This document shows positions 46,432 to 56,889 of a stretch of 64,000 nucleotides of DNA, one piece after another (positions within the stretch are counted from its first letter, which is position 1; each line of letters begins with the position of its first letter). The notes below the pieces were generated by a model. The model saw nothing but the letters and a program-made list of their open reading frames with translations. It was not told the origin of the DNA and made no database searches. This DNA comes from Ciborinia camelliae (lineage: Eukaryota > Ascomycota > Leotiomycetes > Helotiales > Sclerotiniaceae). A program made the position numbers and the translations under genes. The stretch lies in assembly GCA_025890175.1 (NCBI GenBank), contig JANPYM010000001.1:1019187-1083186 (forward strand). The letters are read 5' to 3'.

Positions 46432-47365
46432 TTACTCCCGCCATCTTATAGACCAATTCCCTTTAGCAAAGCTTGGCTCAACTACTGAGCCTTTCATCAA
46501 AGCCTCGCACTTGCGCCTAGTGGGCTCCTTCACAACGTTCTCCCCCCAACTATTCGACTTTTTGTGCTTTAACCCCTTAGAAGGTTGCGATGGAACTTTT
46601 TCTGGGGGTTGTTCAACAATGAAGCCAAAGACAACAGCCCTTCTAGCTGCCCTTCGAACCATCTCTCTCTCCTCCGCTTGCTTTTGACCGTCTAATTTCT
46701 TCTGTAAATCAGAAGCCAATTCCTGTGTTCTTTCGGCCCCACCTCTCTCGCAACCAACACTAAAACTGACATCGGATTCTGTTTGAGGTTGATGTATCGT
46801 TGAGTCAGACTTTTTCTCCATTGGCTCAAGAGATACATCATCACAGGCTGATTCGTCACTACTTTCCATATCAACGGTTCTCCATTCTGCATCAGCATTC
46901 GATCCTCCACTTGCTCGACTCTTCCGATTCTTCTTTCTCCCATGGAACTTTTCTGTATCAAATCGACTTCCAAATACAATCTCTTCAATTTCATCACAAG
47001 TAACAATAATCCGATGATCTCCTTTCACAAATCGATCCTTTGCACCAGTCTTCTCTAATCCCGATTCTTTTTCCTGATCTAAGAGTGCAACGATAGTTTG
47101 CTCAATCTTTTTATCCAGTTTTCCAGGTTTTCGGTTCCGGCACCGTTCTGAGCAATATTTGACCTCATTGTTGGGTTTCTTGCTGGCTTTTCTGGTGTCT
47201 GTCGGATGCATTAGATAAAACGTTTAGGGGGTATTCATCACTATGCTAACTCATAACTCGACCACATGTTAAACAGTAAGGAACGCTTTCTCCTGCTGTC
47301 AAGTAGAGAGGTGGAGGAACAACGGAACGTTTTGAGGGACGTGACCATGAATCCATCCAACTCAT
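46432..47365 (-). CDS. Hypothetical protein with N-terminal C-X2-C...C-X3-C motif
   Basis: Two exons, 47365-47251 and 47198-46432, give 293 aa. The intron (donor GTTAGC) was placed because it alone joins YCLTCGRVM to the TRKASKKP frame. The resulting motif is C31-X2-C34 ... C54-X3-C58 (EVKYCSERCRNRKPG), a likely zinc-binding unit. After this come a Lys/Glu-rich helical part, an acidic Ser-rich middle, and a C-terminal coiled-coil-like stretch (QKKLDGQKQAEEREMVRRAA) followed by VVFGFIVEQPPEKVP and a basic end. The layout suggests a nuclear or ribonucleoprotein factor, but the family is not recognised. A start 34 codons upstream is also open. Confidence 0.8.
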
Positions 47366-48323
47366 GCTTGCGGATGTTGGAATTATATTTAGATTTTGGT
47401 AAGGTTGGAATAAGTAGGTGCAAAATTTAACCTTTGCCGGAATTCTAATAAGACGTAGAAAGTTCATGTAGAATATGTATGTGTGATGGTGAAGGAGATG
47501 GGAGGAAGTGTTAGAATGGATTTGGGTGTTTTGATAATCCGCTTCGAGCCCACTAGGTGTTAGCCGTCTGTTGGCTTCAACCTAATGACCTCAACTCCTC
47601 TTTCATCAAATAACGACAATGATTGCATTGACAATGTCAAAAATACATTTTCTGCCTCATAACAGGAACCAACCGAGCCAACCGAATGCAGTTCAGTTCG
47701 CAATGGCGGGCAGCGAGTGACTAACCTGATCATTACATAGAGACCTTTACAAGTAGAGGTCAGGGAATTGTAGCTGTTGGTTGAAAATTGTGTTATATTC
47801 CGGAATTCGATATAGAAGTACTACTAGGCGGCATGGCCAGGTAGGGAAGATGGCGATAATGTAGCAAGTCAGCGTGGTTGATACTCGTTTTGGAGCTTCT
47901 CCAGAGTAGTTTATCCACATTCTAAATTTTTAGTGTTCTAACGGCGAGCTCCGGGTATCTTATCTTCGGTTTTCATACTGTAAACCCTTCATCAATAATG
48001 CATTATTGAACAAAAGTTACGAAATGCATCTAGATACACGATATACTCAGCAATGGCCTATCGAAATTATTTCGTTTTACTTTTTAATAGGCCAGAAAAA
48101 TGCGTAGAGTCCTTTTCCAATCCGTTTCAACCATAAATCCATTGTCTTCCAATCGGCCATTTCCGCCGCCCCTCGCTCATAGCTATGGTACTTAAAAGCA
48201 GACCTCGCCACAGTGATGTATATCCAAACAGCAGTTACACACATCTTACTTTTGGTCTACACTCCTTACTTTTGGTCTACACTCATACTCAGAATTCATC
48301 ATACAAATCTCAAGTATTACAAA
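47366..48323. other. Divergent promoter region
   Basis: 958 nt between the Cys-motif gene and the dioxygenase start codons. A perfect 20-bp tandem duplication lies at 48245-48284, immediately upstream of the dioxygenase ATG. No gene was seen. Confidence 0.6.
48245..48284. repeat. 20-bp perfect tandem duplication in a probable 5' leader
   Basis: Two adjacent copies of a CTTACTTTTGG-starting 20-mer, ending 39 nt before the dioxygenase ATG at 48324. Confidence 0.95.
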
Positions 48324-49506
48324 ATGGCAGTCAAGACTTTGGAAGTGAAGCCTTTTCCCTCGTCCGAGAATTCCTCCCTTGACTTTGGCGCCGAGATCAA
48401 CAATGCAAACCTGGAAACCCTCAGCGAAGAGGACTTTAATATCATTCGCAATGCTTTATACAACTATCATGTTTTAGTCCTCAAAAACCAAGCTGGGCTC
48501 TCCCCCAAAGCTCAATATGAGCTTACTCGCAGATTTGATCCCACTGCCCGTAAGTTATGTTCACGGTTGGTTTTAAGAACGGCAACTAATCATTCTATCT
48601 GCAGAAACATATGGCCATGGAAAAACTCTGGACGCGAAACGATCAGTCCTTCATCCAGATTTGAAAACTATTCCTCACCAAACCCAAGTCCAGGTTATTG
48701 GAAATGGATTTTATGAAGAATACGAAGGGCTGAAGAACATTACTCTCAAGCATCCTCATCACAAGGTCTTCCACAAGACTGCTGTTCCCGAGGAAGACGA
48801 TCTAGCATTCACACGCTTTTACAGATGGCACATTGATGCTGCTCTGTATGCCCTCAATCCGCCAAAAGTAACATCATTGATGGCCGTTAAGGTTCCCGCT
48901 GGTCGCCGCCAGACTCTCCGTTATGATGATGGAACTGGTGAAGAAATGGACGTTCCTCTTGGTACCACCGCCTTCATCTCTGGACAAAACATGTATAACT
49001 TGTTAAGCGAGGAAGATAAGGAGTTTGTTCGTGGGGCGAAAGTAGAATACGCGCCACACCCATACATTTGGATGTCTCCGGCAAAATCTCGATCCACTGG
49101 TCTGGGTATGGTTTCTGATGGAACCGAGTTACCTTTGTCTGAGCTCCCTCCCGTTGATAAGAAGGATATCAAGATTTTGCCCATGTGCTGGAAGAATCCA
49201 GTTACTGGTAACTTGGCACTTCAGATCCATCCTAGTGCCATCAAAGCCATTCATCTCCCGGGCGGAGAGGTCATGACCGATCTTAAGGAAGTGAGAGATT
49301 TGGTTTACCGTTTACAAAGACCAGCCATCAGTCCTCAATTCGTATATCCCCATGATTGGGTTGAAGGGGACTTGGTCTTGTTCAACAATCAAGGAGTATT
49401 ACATTCAGTTGTTGGAGCGTTCAGTCCCGAGGAGAAGAGACTTTTCAGACAGTGCAACATGGCTTCTTCTGAGGGAGTTATGGGACCTGATGGCAAGCTA
49501 TACTAG
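48324..49506 (+). CDS. xanA: TauD-family 2-oxoglutarate/Fe(II) dioxygenase, xanthine dioxygenase (XanA)-like
   Basis: Two exons, 48324-48549 and 48605-49506, give 375 aa. The iron facial triad is visible: H151-x-D153 in RWHIDAAL and H342 in GVLHSVVGAF; R357 in FRQCNM is the probable 2-oxoglutarate-binding arginine. Segments such as QYELTRRFDPTAQTYGHG, RYDDGTGEE, YAPHPYIWM and VYPHDW match, as far as I recall them, Aspergillus nidulans XanA, which hydroxylates xanthine to uric acid. Several close paralogues exist in fungi, so the substrate is inferred. The enzyme is probably cytosolic. The gene may help use purines as a nitrogen source. Confidence 0.82.
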
Positions 49507-50871
49507 GTTCTCGAAAGGATATATGGGAAGGCAGGAGTTGGTTTTGTTACTTTGTGTGTTTTGAGGATAGGTTACGAACTCGGCGTTTTTTCGACGTATC
49601 AAGCCTCACCAATAGAGGGAGGAACTCGGCGTTTGATAACGTAACAAGCGTATACCCCTTTTTGCTTGGTTACAATAAAATATAGCAACTACTAGATAGA
49701 TTTTGAGATACGTATACTATCTACATGAGATGAGATCAGATGAGATATCACGGATTGCTTTTCACATGCTAAATTTGATGGGCCAGAACCCTTTTCACAT
49801 GCTTCCAGATATTATTCAGATCTGATCTTCAACAAGGAGATCATGATCATATCACACATCATCACACAGCAGATGATGCATTGTCAGAGTCAGAGATAAG
49901 GGTTGATGAGGGGTAAATTATAATGATCCGATAGGTTTTCTTGTTGGAGATCCCGTCTGCTGTGCATCGAATTTAGCCAGCTCATAAAACTACCTAAGCC
50001 TGTTATATTTCATTTTCAGAAGATTAATAAGGGTAAAGGTCGGTATGTACTGTGTATATGTTATGTATCTCAGCTGAGATGATGATCGTATCCTAACCCA
50101 ACTATGCTAGGTATGGATTGGAGATTTTAATATACTCAGTACACGCCTCCATTATCTAGATTAGATAGCAATGCACTTCTTGTAGATTATTACCTTACCT
50201 AGTATTATTCCCTTATAATGGATCTTATATTATTTTTAATCATCACATTATTCACATTCACATTCACATTCATGCACTACTACGGAAGATTTTCGCAGGC
50301 GGGTTTACTATTTACCAGGTACTAATCGCTAGTGTGGGGGAGGGGATGGATCACTGTATGAAACAACCTATAAGCCCTTTGCATTACATGTTACATGCTG
50401 AGGCCCAGCCTCCCCCCAACCCCCAGCCCCCAGCTTTCACAAACCAAGCCCAAAATGAAGATCTAGATATGGTTGGCCACCTGCAACCAAACAACAAAGA
50501 GAGCTGAGATGGTTGAAAAGAGAAAAGGAAAGGACAATTGATTCTTGCATTTCCTTTCATCATTTTCTAGTAGACACCCAGTAAGATGATTTACTTGATT
50601 TAAAGTGAGAATTATCATATCCCGAGGTCAGCTGAGCTTATTTTTATTCCTTGTTTCGGAAATTTGAATCCGTGGGACAGGAAGACTCCCTGACTCCCAC
50701 TGCTGTAAAGTCTGTAATCTGTAACCCGTTACTCGTGCCCTTGTGACAGGTACCGCATGGGTCGACCAAGCAATAGGTAATAACCTTATGCAAGCAATAT
50801 ACAATTAATTACCGGCACGTCAATAAACAAGTAATATAAACAACCGCAACTGCCTCTGGAATTTCTTCAAT
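49507..50871. other. Intergenic region
   Basis: 1.4 kb of AT-rich DNA with short repeats of CACATTCA (about 50248-50270) and TGAGATGAGATCAGATGAGAT (about 49727-49745). No gene was seen. Confidence 0.6.
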
Positions 50872-53334
50872 TTGTTTTCGCATTGTTCTATCTATAAACC
50901 ACGGACATATTTCCGTTCCCAGACCAAAGGCTTTGTTTGTGAAGGAGACTGGGTATTGCACCCCGGATGGCGAACTGGGAGAAGCATGGTGTTGTTCGGA
51001 TACATTCAGAAGACTCCACACTTTTGTGTGGTCGATAACAATACTACCGGTACACCTGCCACTGTCAATGAATACAGATATGAGAGAGAGAAAGTTTCGA
51101 GACCGTCGGTGGGTTTACTGGGACCGGCCACGAGGATTTTGAGAACGGGCGCAGATGTCCTCCACAATAAAATACGACGAGCCCGGGATGGATTGACGGA
51201 GGAAGAAAGACTTGCCTTGCGCAAGAAGGGGGAGAGGATACAGATCTTGAATTTACGGATGAAGAATGCAGAGACGATGGAAACTTGGAGGAGCGCCGCA
51301 AAAGAATTAGATGTACTCGAAGATAACGAAGCATGGAAACTCGATTCATCTTCACCCGATTTCGACGCTGCGCTAATTGAAGCGAGGACTAAACAAATGG
51401 ACACGGCGAGAATTGATTGTGATATCAAGAAGATGCTGGCCCTGGTTCGGACAACGTTGTCGAGGGATTTGGGAGGTATGGGCAATATGAGGTTGTACAA
51501 GCATAGTTACATTGGAACGAAGGATCTCATTGAGAAATATATTGAATCGACATTGGATACAATAAACGCATTGGTTGAAACTAGCAAGCACGCCTTGCCG
51601 AGTGGGTTGGAGACGAAGGATATACTGGAGCAGGTTGTATATGCTAGGCAGGCTTTTGGGAGAAGTGCATTGTTATTGAGTGGGGGAGCGACTTTCGGAA
51701 TGAATCACGTCGGGGTCTTGAAAGCTCTCTTCGAAGCTCGTCTGCTGCCAAGAATAATATCAGGCGCTTCTGCTGGTAGTATAGTTTGTGCCGTATTGTG
51801 CACTAGGACCGATCAAGAGATCCCCGATGTATTGAAGAAATTTCCGTACGGAGATCTTGCAGTGTTCGAAGAGAATGGGAACGAAGACGGGGTTCTGGAC
51901 AGAATACGACGGTTGTTGACAGAAGGGGCTTGGATTGATATTAAGCACTTGACGAGAGTCATGAGAGAACTTGTTGGGGACATGACATTTCAAGAGGCTT
52001 ACAATCGTTCTCGTCGCATTCTTAACATCTGTGTCTCATCTGCCTCAGTATACGAATTACCCCGACTACTCAACTATGTTACTGCGCCGAATGTCATGAT
52101 CTGGTCGGCGGTAGCTGCATCATGTTCAGTACCTTTTCTATTTTCTGCAGCGGAATTGCTTGTGAAGAATCCGCTTACGGGAGAGAATTCATCTTGGAAT
52201 CCTACACCTCAACGTTGGATTGATGGAAGTGTGGATAACGATTTACCGATGACTCGATTGGCAGAAATGTTCAATGTTAATCATTTTATCGTTTCCCAAG
52301 TCAATCCTCATGTCATTCCATTCATCGCCAAGGACGAGGAAGCGATCAAAGAAGCTGTGCAAAAAGAGGGTAATGGTGGACCAGGATGGGTTTATAATCT
52401 TACGCATCTGGCAAAGGCAGAAGCTCTGCATCGTATGCAAGTATTGGCTGAATTGGGAGTATTTCCAAATTTGGTTACGAAATGCAAATCTATCCTTAGT
52501 CAAAAGTATTCTGGGGATATCACAATCCTACCAGAAATCAATTACAAGGACTTTCCCAGGATATTGAAGAATCCAACATCTGAATATATGGTTCAGGCTT
52601 GTTTATCTGGGGAAAGGGCTACTTGGCCAAAATTAAGTCGTGTGTGGAACCACTGTGCTGTTGAGCTGGAGTTAGATGCTGCTGTGCAGAAACTAAGAGC
52701 AAGAGTAGTCTTCAGTCCTAGCGAGGTAAATTTGAGACGGCTGAGGACTGTTGATGATTCTCAACAGTCTATGAGAAGACAGAGGGCTGATGGTGGAAAT
52801 TTATTACTGATGTCGCGGGACGAAGGCGGTGCTTTTGTAGAACAGAATGGAAAACGGAAAACCCTATCTCGTCCACCATTAAGGGCCTCGGCCTCGGTAT
52901 TAGAGATTAAGCAACGCCATCAGTCTTCAGGATATACTAGACCTCGCTCTGCTCAGACCACTCCCCAGCGTACCCCACGACTGGGACAAGAAGATGAGGT
53001 ATTTCGCTTCCCTGTTCTTTCAAAAGATCTACAAGTCAAGAACCAAATTCGGGATCTCTCATCTGCTGGAGAAACAACACTTTCACCTCCAAGCTCTGAT
53101 GCCGATGCCGAATCACAAACCGATGAAAGCAGCACAGAAGTCGAACCTGAAGAAGCTATGGATAACATAGCTGGCTCGACTCGTGAAAGACAGCTTGACT
53201 TATTTTCTAGAAATCAGCCCATTACTCCTGCTACCGATCGGGTTCTTGCTACATCTCCCTCTTTTATAAGAAATGCGCCGGGACTTACATATTCGCCCAC
53301 TGCCGTTTCACCAATTGAGAGGAGACCGAGATGA
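50872..53334 (+). CDS. Patatin-like phospholipase / triacylglycerol lipase (Tgl3/4/5 type)
   Basis: A single open frame of 820 codons. The patatin domain (about 265-460) has the oxyanion motif LLLSGGATFGMNHVGVLKAL, nucleophile elbow G298-A-S300-A-G302, and D451 in WIDGSVDNDLP, together the Ser-Asp dyad. An N-terminal helical DUF-type region precedes it (about 120-265), as in yeast Tgl lipases and human PNPLA-like SDP1 proteins. The C-terminus is a Ser/Arg-rich, probably disordered region (about 620-820). It probably mobilises triacylglycerol on lipid droplets. The first 38 residues look unlike conserved sequence; the ATG at 50986 (MVLFGYIQKTP) may be the true start, or an upstream exon may exist. 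Confidence 0.9.
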   Translation: MFSHCSIYKPRTYFRSQTKGFVCEGDWVLHPGWRTGRSMVLFGYIQKTPHFCVVDNNTTGTPATVNEYRYEREKVSRPSVGLLGPATRILRTGADVLHNKIRRARDGLTEEERLALRKKGERIQILNLRMKNAETMETWRSAAKELDVLEDNEAWKLDSSSPDFDAALIEARTKQMDTARIDCDIKKMLALVRTTLSRDLGGMGNMRLYKHSYIGTKDLIEKYIESTLDTINALVETSKHALPSGLETKDILEQVVYARQAFGRSALLLSGGATFGMNHVGVLKALFEARLLPRIISGASAGSIVCAVLCTRTDQEIPDVLKKFPYGDLAVFEENGNEDGVLDRIRRLLTEGAWIDIKHLTRVMRELVGDMTFQEAYNRSRRILNICVSSASVYELPRLLNYVTAPNVMIWSAVAASCSVPFLFSAAELLVKNPLTGENSSWNPTPQRWIDGSVDNDLPMTRLAEMFNVNHFIVSQVNPHVIPFIAKDEEAIKEAVQKEGNGGPGWVYNLTHLAKAEALHRMQVLAELGVFPNLVTKCKSILSQKYSGDITILPEINYKDFPRILKNPTSEYMVQACLSGERATWPKLSRVWNHCAVELELDAAVQKLRARVVFSPSEVNLRRLRTVDDSQQSMRRQRADGGNLLLMSRDEGGAFVEQNGKRKTLSRPPLRASASVLEIKQRHQSSGYTRPRSAQTTPQRTPRLGQEDEVFRFPVLSKDLQVKNQIRDLSSAGETTLSPPSSDADAESQTDESSTEVEPEEAMDNIAGSTRERQLDLFSRNQPITPATDRVLATSPSFIRNAPGLTYSPTAVSPIERRPR

Positions 53335-54357
53335 GGAATAAAGAGTGTCACTGAACCGAATAGTCCGGAGTTAAACTATGAGTCTATTCCATCCGTGGAA
53401 GGAAGATGATATGAGGGATGCTGCATAGGTGATGAACATAGGCTATTCATTCTTCTGGTGAAGCAGCGTAGTATTGATAGAAGTCGATTTTATGATGAAT
53501 GATTGGTATGAGCAATGGTTGGAATATATGCATGGAATTGGGGTGGATTGATAACCTACCGGAGTTCGTCTAATTTTACTGGATACCGATGATGATGACG
53601 ATACACGGGATTTGGCGTTTTTGATATTCTTGCATTAATAGCGACGTTTAGATAGCATGGTTGGATCAGCCAGATAGAGTTACTAAGTTGATATGAAATT
53701 AAATCTAATATTTCTAACAATGATGATGAATGTATATGTATCCCTTTCACGGTCCGGAGGGGAGGTACTTAGCTAGGACTTTATGAGGCTTAAAAATCAA
53801 TGCCTACGGAGTACACCAAGCAATCATATATTTTCAACATTGTGGCTCAAATCTGGCATTTTGAAATTCAAGGTTCTGAAAAGTCTTATTAAAACCTATC
53901 TCTCGGCTTCTCCGGCTGGCGTATATAATTAAATCGACTAATCAATTAGTATGTATGTAGCCATTAGGGTGTAATAGGCGATATAAAATCCTTATCAAGA
54001 ATATAGGTACTATATGATTAGATATCTAATTTGCAATTATTTATTTCAAAACTGATAAATGTTAGATATATATTGAAATATATTGTAATTCGATTGATTC
54101 TATATCTCGTAGTAAAATGTTGAACAACATAATTGTAAGTCGGAATTTCAATAGATTTTTAAAGTTGGTCGTTGGCTTTTGATATACCTAAATTTATTAG
54201 TACCTATCTACTAATAAATTTATGGTGGGGTAATTATCGTTTTATTTAAAGTGTCATGACGACTTAGGTATATTCACTTCACTTAAACAACCCTCCACAC
54301 ACACAAAATAACCCTTCATAGCAGAATTACAATTTTGGTTGGAATTCGAGATTAAAG
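53335..54357. other. Intergenic region, very AT-rich
   Basis: About 1 kb with only short frames. AT content is highest at 53940-54260. No gene was seen. Confidence 0.6.
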
Positions 54358-55880
54358 ATGGATTTCTATGCAAATTCAATATATCCTGAGGGAGTGATCA
54401 GCTTCCTGGATACTGATCTTTACAAATTAACTATGCAATGCGCCGTTTTGAAATACTTCCCCCACGTACGAGTAACTTACGCGTTCAAGAATAGAACGCC
54501 GGAGAAGAAGTTATCAAGAGCTGCGTTTGTCTGGTTACAGCTTCAGATTAGTAGTATGTATCTGCAGCTTGAATTTATTTGAAAAGAAACTAACGAAGAG
54601 TAGAGCTTGGAAATATTGCACTCAAGGACGAAGAGTTCCGGTTTCTCCAGAATACCTGCACCTACTTAAATCAACCTTACCTCGACTTCTTGAAGGAGTT
54701 TCGACTGGATCCGCGAAATCAAATTGAGGCTAGCTTTGTGGCAGATGATGATAAGGGCAAAGATGAGGATTTGGGAGAAGTTAATTTGGTGGTGAAGGGT
54801 TTATGGGTCGACACTATTCTCTACGAAATTCCATTATTGGCTTTGACCAGTGAGGCATACTTTCGATTCATGGATAAGGATTGGACATACAACGGACAAG
54901 AAGAAAAAGCATATGAGAAGGGAATGTCACTCTTGGAAGCGGGATGTATTGTGTCAGAGTTTGGAACCAGAAGACGAAGAGATTATCATACTCAAGCTCT
55001 TGTATTTCGCGGATTGGTTAAGGCGAAGAAGGCAGGAGAAGAACGAGGATTGACGGGGAAGATTTCGGGTACGAGTAATGTTCATTTGGCTATGCGATTT
55101 GGTATTCCTCCCGTAGGAACCGTCGCACACGAATGGTTTATGGGGGTAGCAGCCATCACGGATGACTACAGAAGTGCTACGGCTACTGCGTTGGATTATT
55201 GGGTTGGGTGTTTTGGTCAAGGAGTTTTGGGTGTTGCTCTTACGGATACCTTTGGCACTAAAGACTTTCTCCGGGTCTTTTCTCAGAAAGTCCCATCCCT
55301 CACAACCGCTACTTCGGGAGCTGCTGCTACTTTACCATCGGCGGATACACTCACTGTTGATGGAACAAGCAGTACAAAGCCACCTCTAGATGTCGCGAAA
55401 GACAAGACAAACGAGGACATCCCAACGTTTGCGCAATGCTTCACTGGTGTTCGACAAGATTCCGGTGATCCGGCAAGCTTTGTAAAGAAGATGCGTCAAT
55501 TCTATGATGAGCAGGGCATCAAGGACAAGAAAACTATTGTCTTTTCGGATTCATTAGACGTTGAGCTTTGTATAAAGTACAAGAAAATCGCCGAAGAATC
55601 AGGATTTCAACCTACATTCGGTGTTGGCACATTCTTCACGAATGATTTTGTTCATCAAACTACGGGCAAGAAGTCGACGCCATTGAATATCGTCATCAAA
55701 TTAAGTTCTGCTGATGGCAAACCGGCAATCAAGATTAGTGATAACATTGGAAAGAATATGGGTGATGAGAGTACAGTTTTGAGGGTTAAGAAGGATCTGG
55801 GATATGTAGAAGAGGAGTGGCAGGGAGGCGATGAGACGACGAGATGGGGAAAGGAAGGGGAGGATGTTGAGAAGAAATGA
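54358..55880 (+). CDS. NPT1: Nicotinate phosphoribosyltransferase
   Basis: Two exons, 54358-54550 and 54604-55880, give 489 aa. The 53-nt intron (GTAGTA...GAGTAG) joins WLQLQI to LGNIALKDEEFRFLQ in frame. Signature segments: SFLDTDLYKLTMQCAVLKYF near the start, FGTRRRRDYHTQALVF, SGTSNVHLAMRFGIPPVGTVAHE, GVRQDSGDPASFVKKM and FSDSLDVELCIKY. The last includes the phosphoribosyl-binding region. It makes nicotinate mononucleotide from nicotinate and PRPP in the Preiss-Handler NAD salvage pathway. An insertion of low complexity (about residues 300-330, Ala/Ser/Thr-rich) separates two conserved parts. Confidence 0.97.
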
Positions 55881-56269
55881 ATGGTGATGTGAAGACCTGG
55901 TGATCAAATAACGTACTGGTGGGCAGTGCATAACATTGCATAGATTTGGATGGAGTTTTGGTGGGTGGCATTCTTTTAGATATCAAAGTAATCTTACGTT
56001 TGGAATAGAGAAGTCAGCTGGCCATTGCTGTTATAGATTGGTGGATGGACTTCAATGACAGAAAATTTAGGATATTAATAATGCTTATTACTGGTTTTTA
56101 CATACTCTAGCCATCTATAGATAATGGGTGAAAGATTCGCCGGGAAGATATTTGTGGACATTGCCAAGTGGCAGATTGAAATCTCTCATCAAGGTCGAAG
56201 GAAGCGGGCTCAAATCGCAACTCTTCCTTTGCTACTTTTTATATCAGACATACCACGACCCAACCAGCT
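55881..56269. other. Convergent 3' region
   Basis: About 390 nt after the NPT1 stop. No gene was seen. Confidence 0.6.
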
Positions 56270-56524
56270 TTACAATCCCCGTCTTTTTTTCCCCTGGGCC
56301 TGAAGAGACTTCGTTTCTTCCCCCCATTCCTTTTCAAACTTCTGGAGACCGGCAATCCATTCCTGCTGCTCATGTATGTGATTCCTCAAAGAATCATTCA
56401 TCTGATCGCTATCAACATTATTAACATAAGCCGTGAAACAAGAACAATAATCCGGAGCCCAAAAACCTACTTCCACTCTTGACAAACAAGCTTGAGGCCT
56501 ATGGCGGGGAACAAGGTTAACCAA
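56270..56524 (-). CDS. Probable exon or small ORF, unplaced
   Basis: The frame is open for 84 codons but its upstream end has no ATG (it opens at TTG), and the first Met lies at about codon 42 (MNDSLRNHIHEQQEW). The stretch from GFWAPDYCSCF through EWIAGLQKFEKEWGEE looks strongly coding and helical. A TAG just before GTTTTTGGG (about 56479) could be an acceptor in another phase. It may be the last exon of a gene whose first exon is uncertain, possibly the small gene immediately upstream. Confidence 0.4.
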   Translation of the reverse strand: MVNLVPRHRPQACLSRVEVGFWAPDYCSCFTAYVNNVDSDQMNDSLRNHIHEQQEWIAGLQKFEKEWGEETKSLQAQGKKRRGL

Positions 56525-56533
56525 AAGAAACTT

Positions 56534-56889
56534 TTACTGCGGGGTATTCGGAGGAGAGACATGATCCAAACGATCAATTACAAGAGGAGCTAGTGATTCG
56601 GCCGAAGACTTCTTGTACACTACTTCGAGTCGCTCTTCGATTCGTTCTTCGATTCGGTCTTCTAGTGATTGGATCGTTTTGCGATTCGAGATTATCGTTT
56701 GTCGATACTCGTTGCGTTGGTGTGCACTGGGTATTATGGATCAGTAAGGATCCTTGAGTATCGATGGTGGGCATGAGTATAATATTGTACTCACTCCATC
56801 AAATATCTTGTGCTGAGGACACTGATGCAAAATACGTTGATGGAAGTGCCTATTGCATACCGGTACGCGCTGAGAAACTTTCCGAACAT
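56534..56889 (-). CDS. Small protein with N-terminal membrane segment and coiled coil, 95 aa
   Basis: Two exons, 56889-56795 and 56726-56534, give 95 aa, with a GTGAGT donor and closing phase. The N-terminus MFGKFLSAYRYAIG leads into a hydrophobic stretch (TSINVFCISVLSTRYLM), then a charged helix with a repeated RIEERIEERLE pattern, and a polar Pro-rich end. This resembles small single-span organelle membrane proteins, but no family is recognised. The stop lies 10 nt from the adjacent open stretch at 56524, so the real gene may use a different downstream splice. Confidence 0.55.

Noticed and set aside
47366..47467. Upstream start (MNFLRLIRIPAKV) for the Cys-motif gene
   Set aside because: The added 34 residues look like translated leader. 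MSWMDSWSRPSK is a better start, though the longer form cannot be fully excluded.
54358..55880. NPT1 as two genes, or with a frameshift near 54.55-54.69 kb
   Set aside because: A 53-nt GT-AG intron restores the full conserved sequence, so no break is needed.
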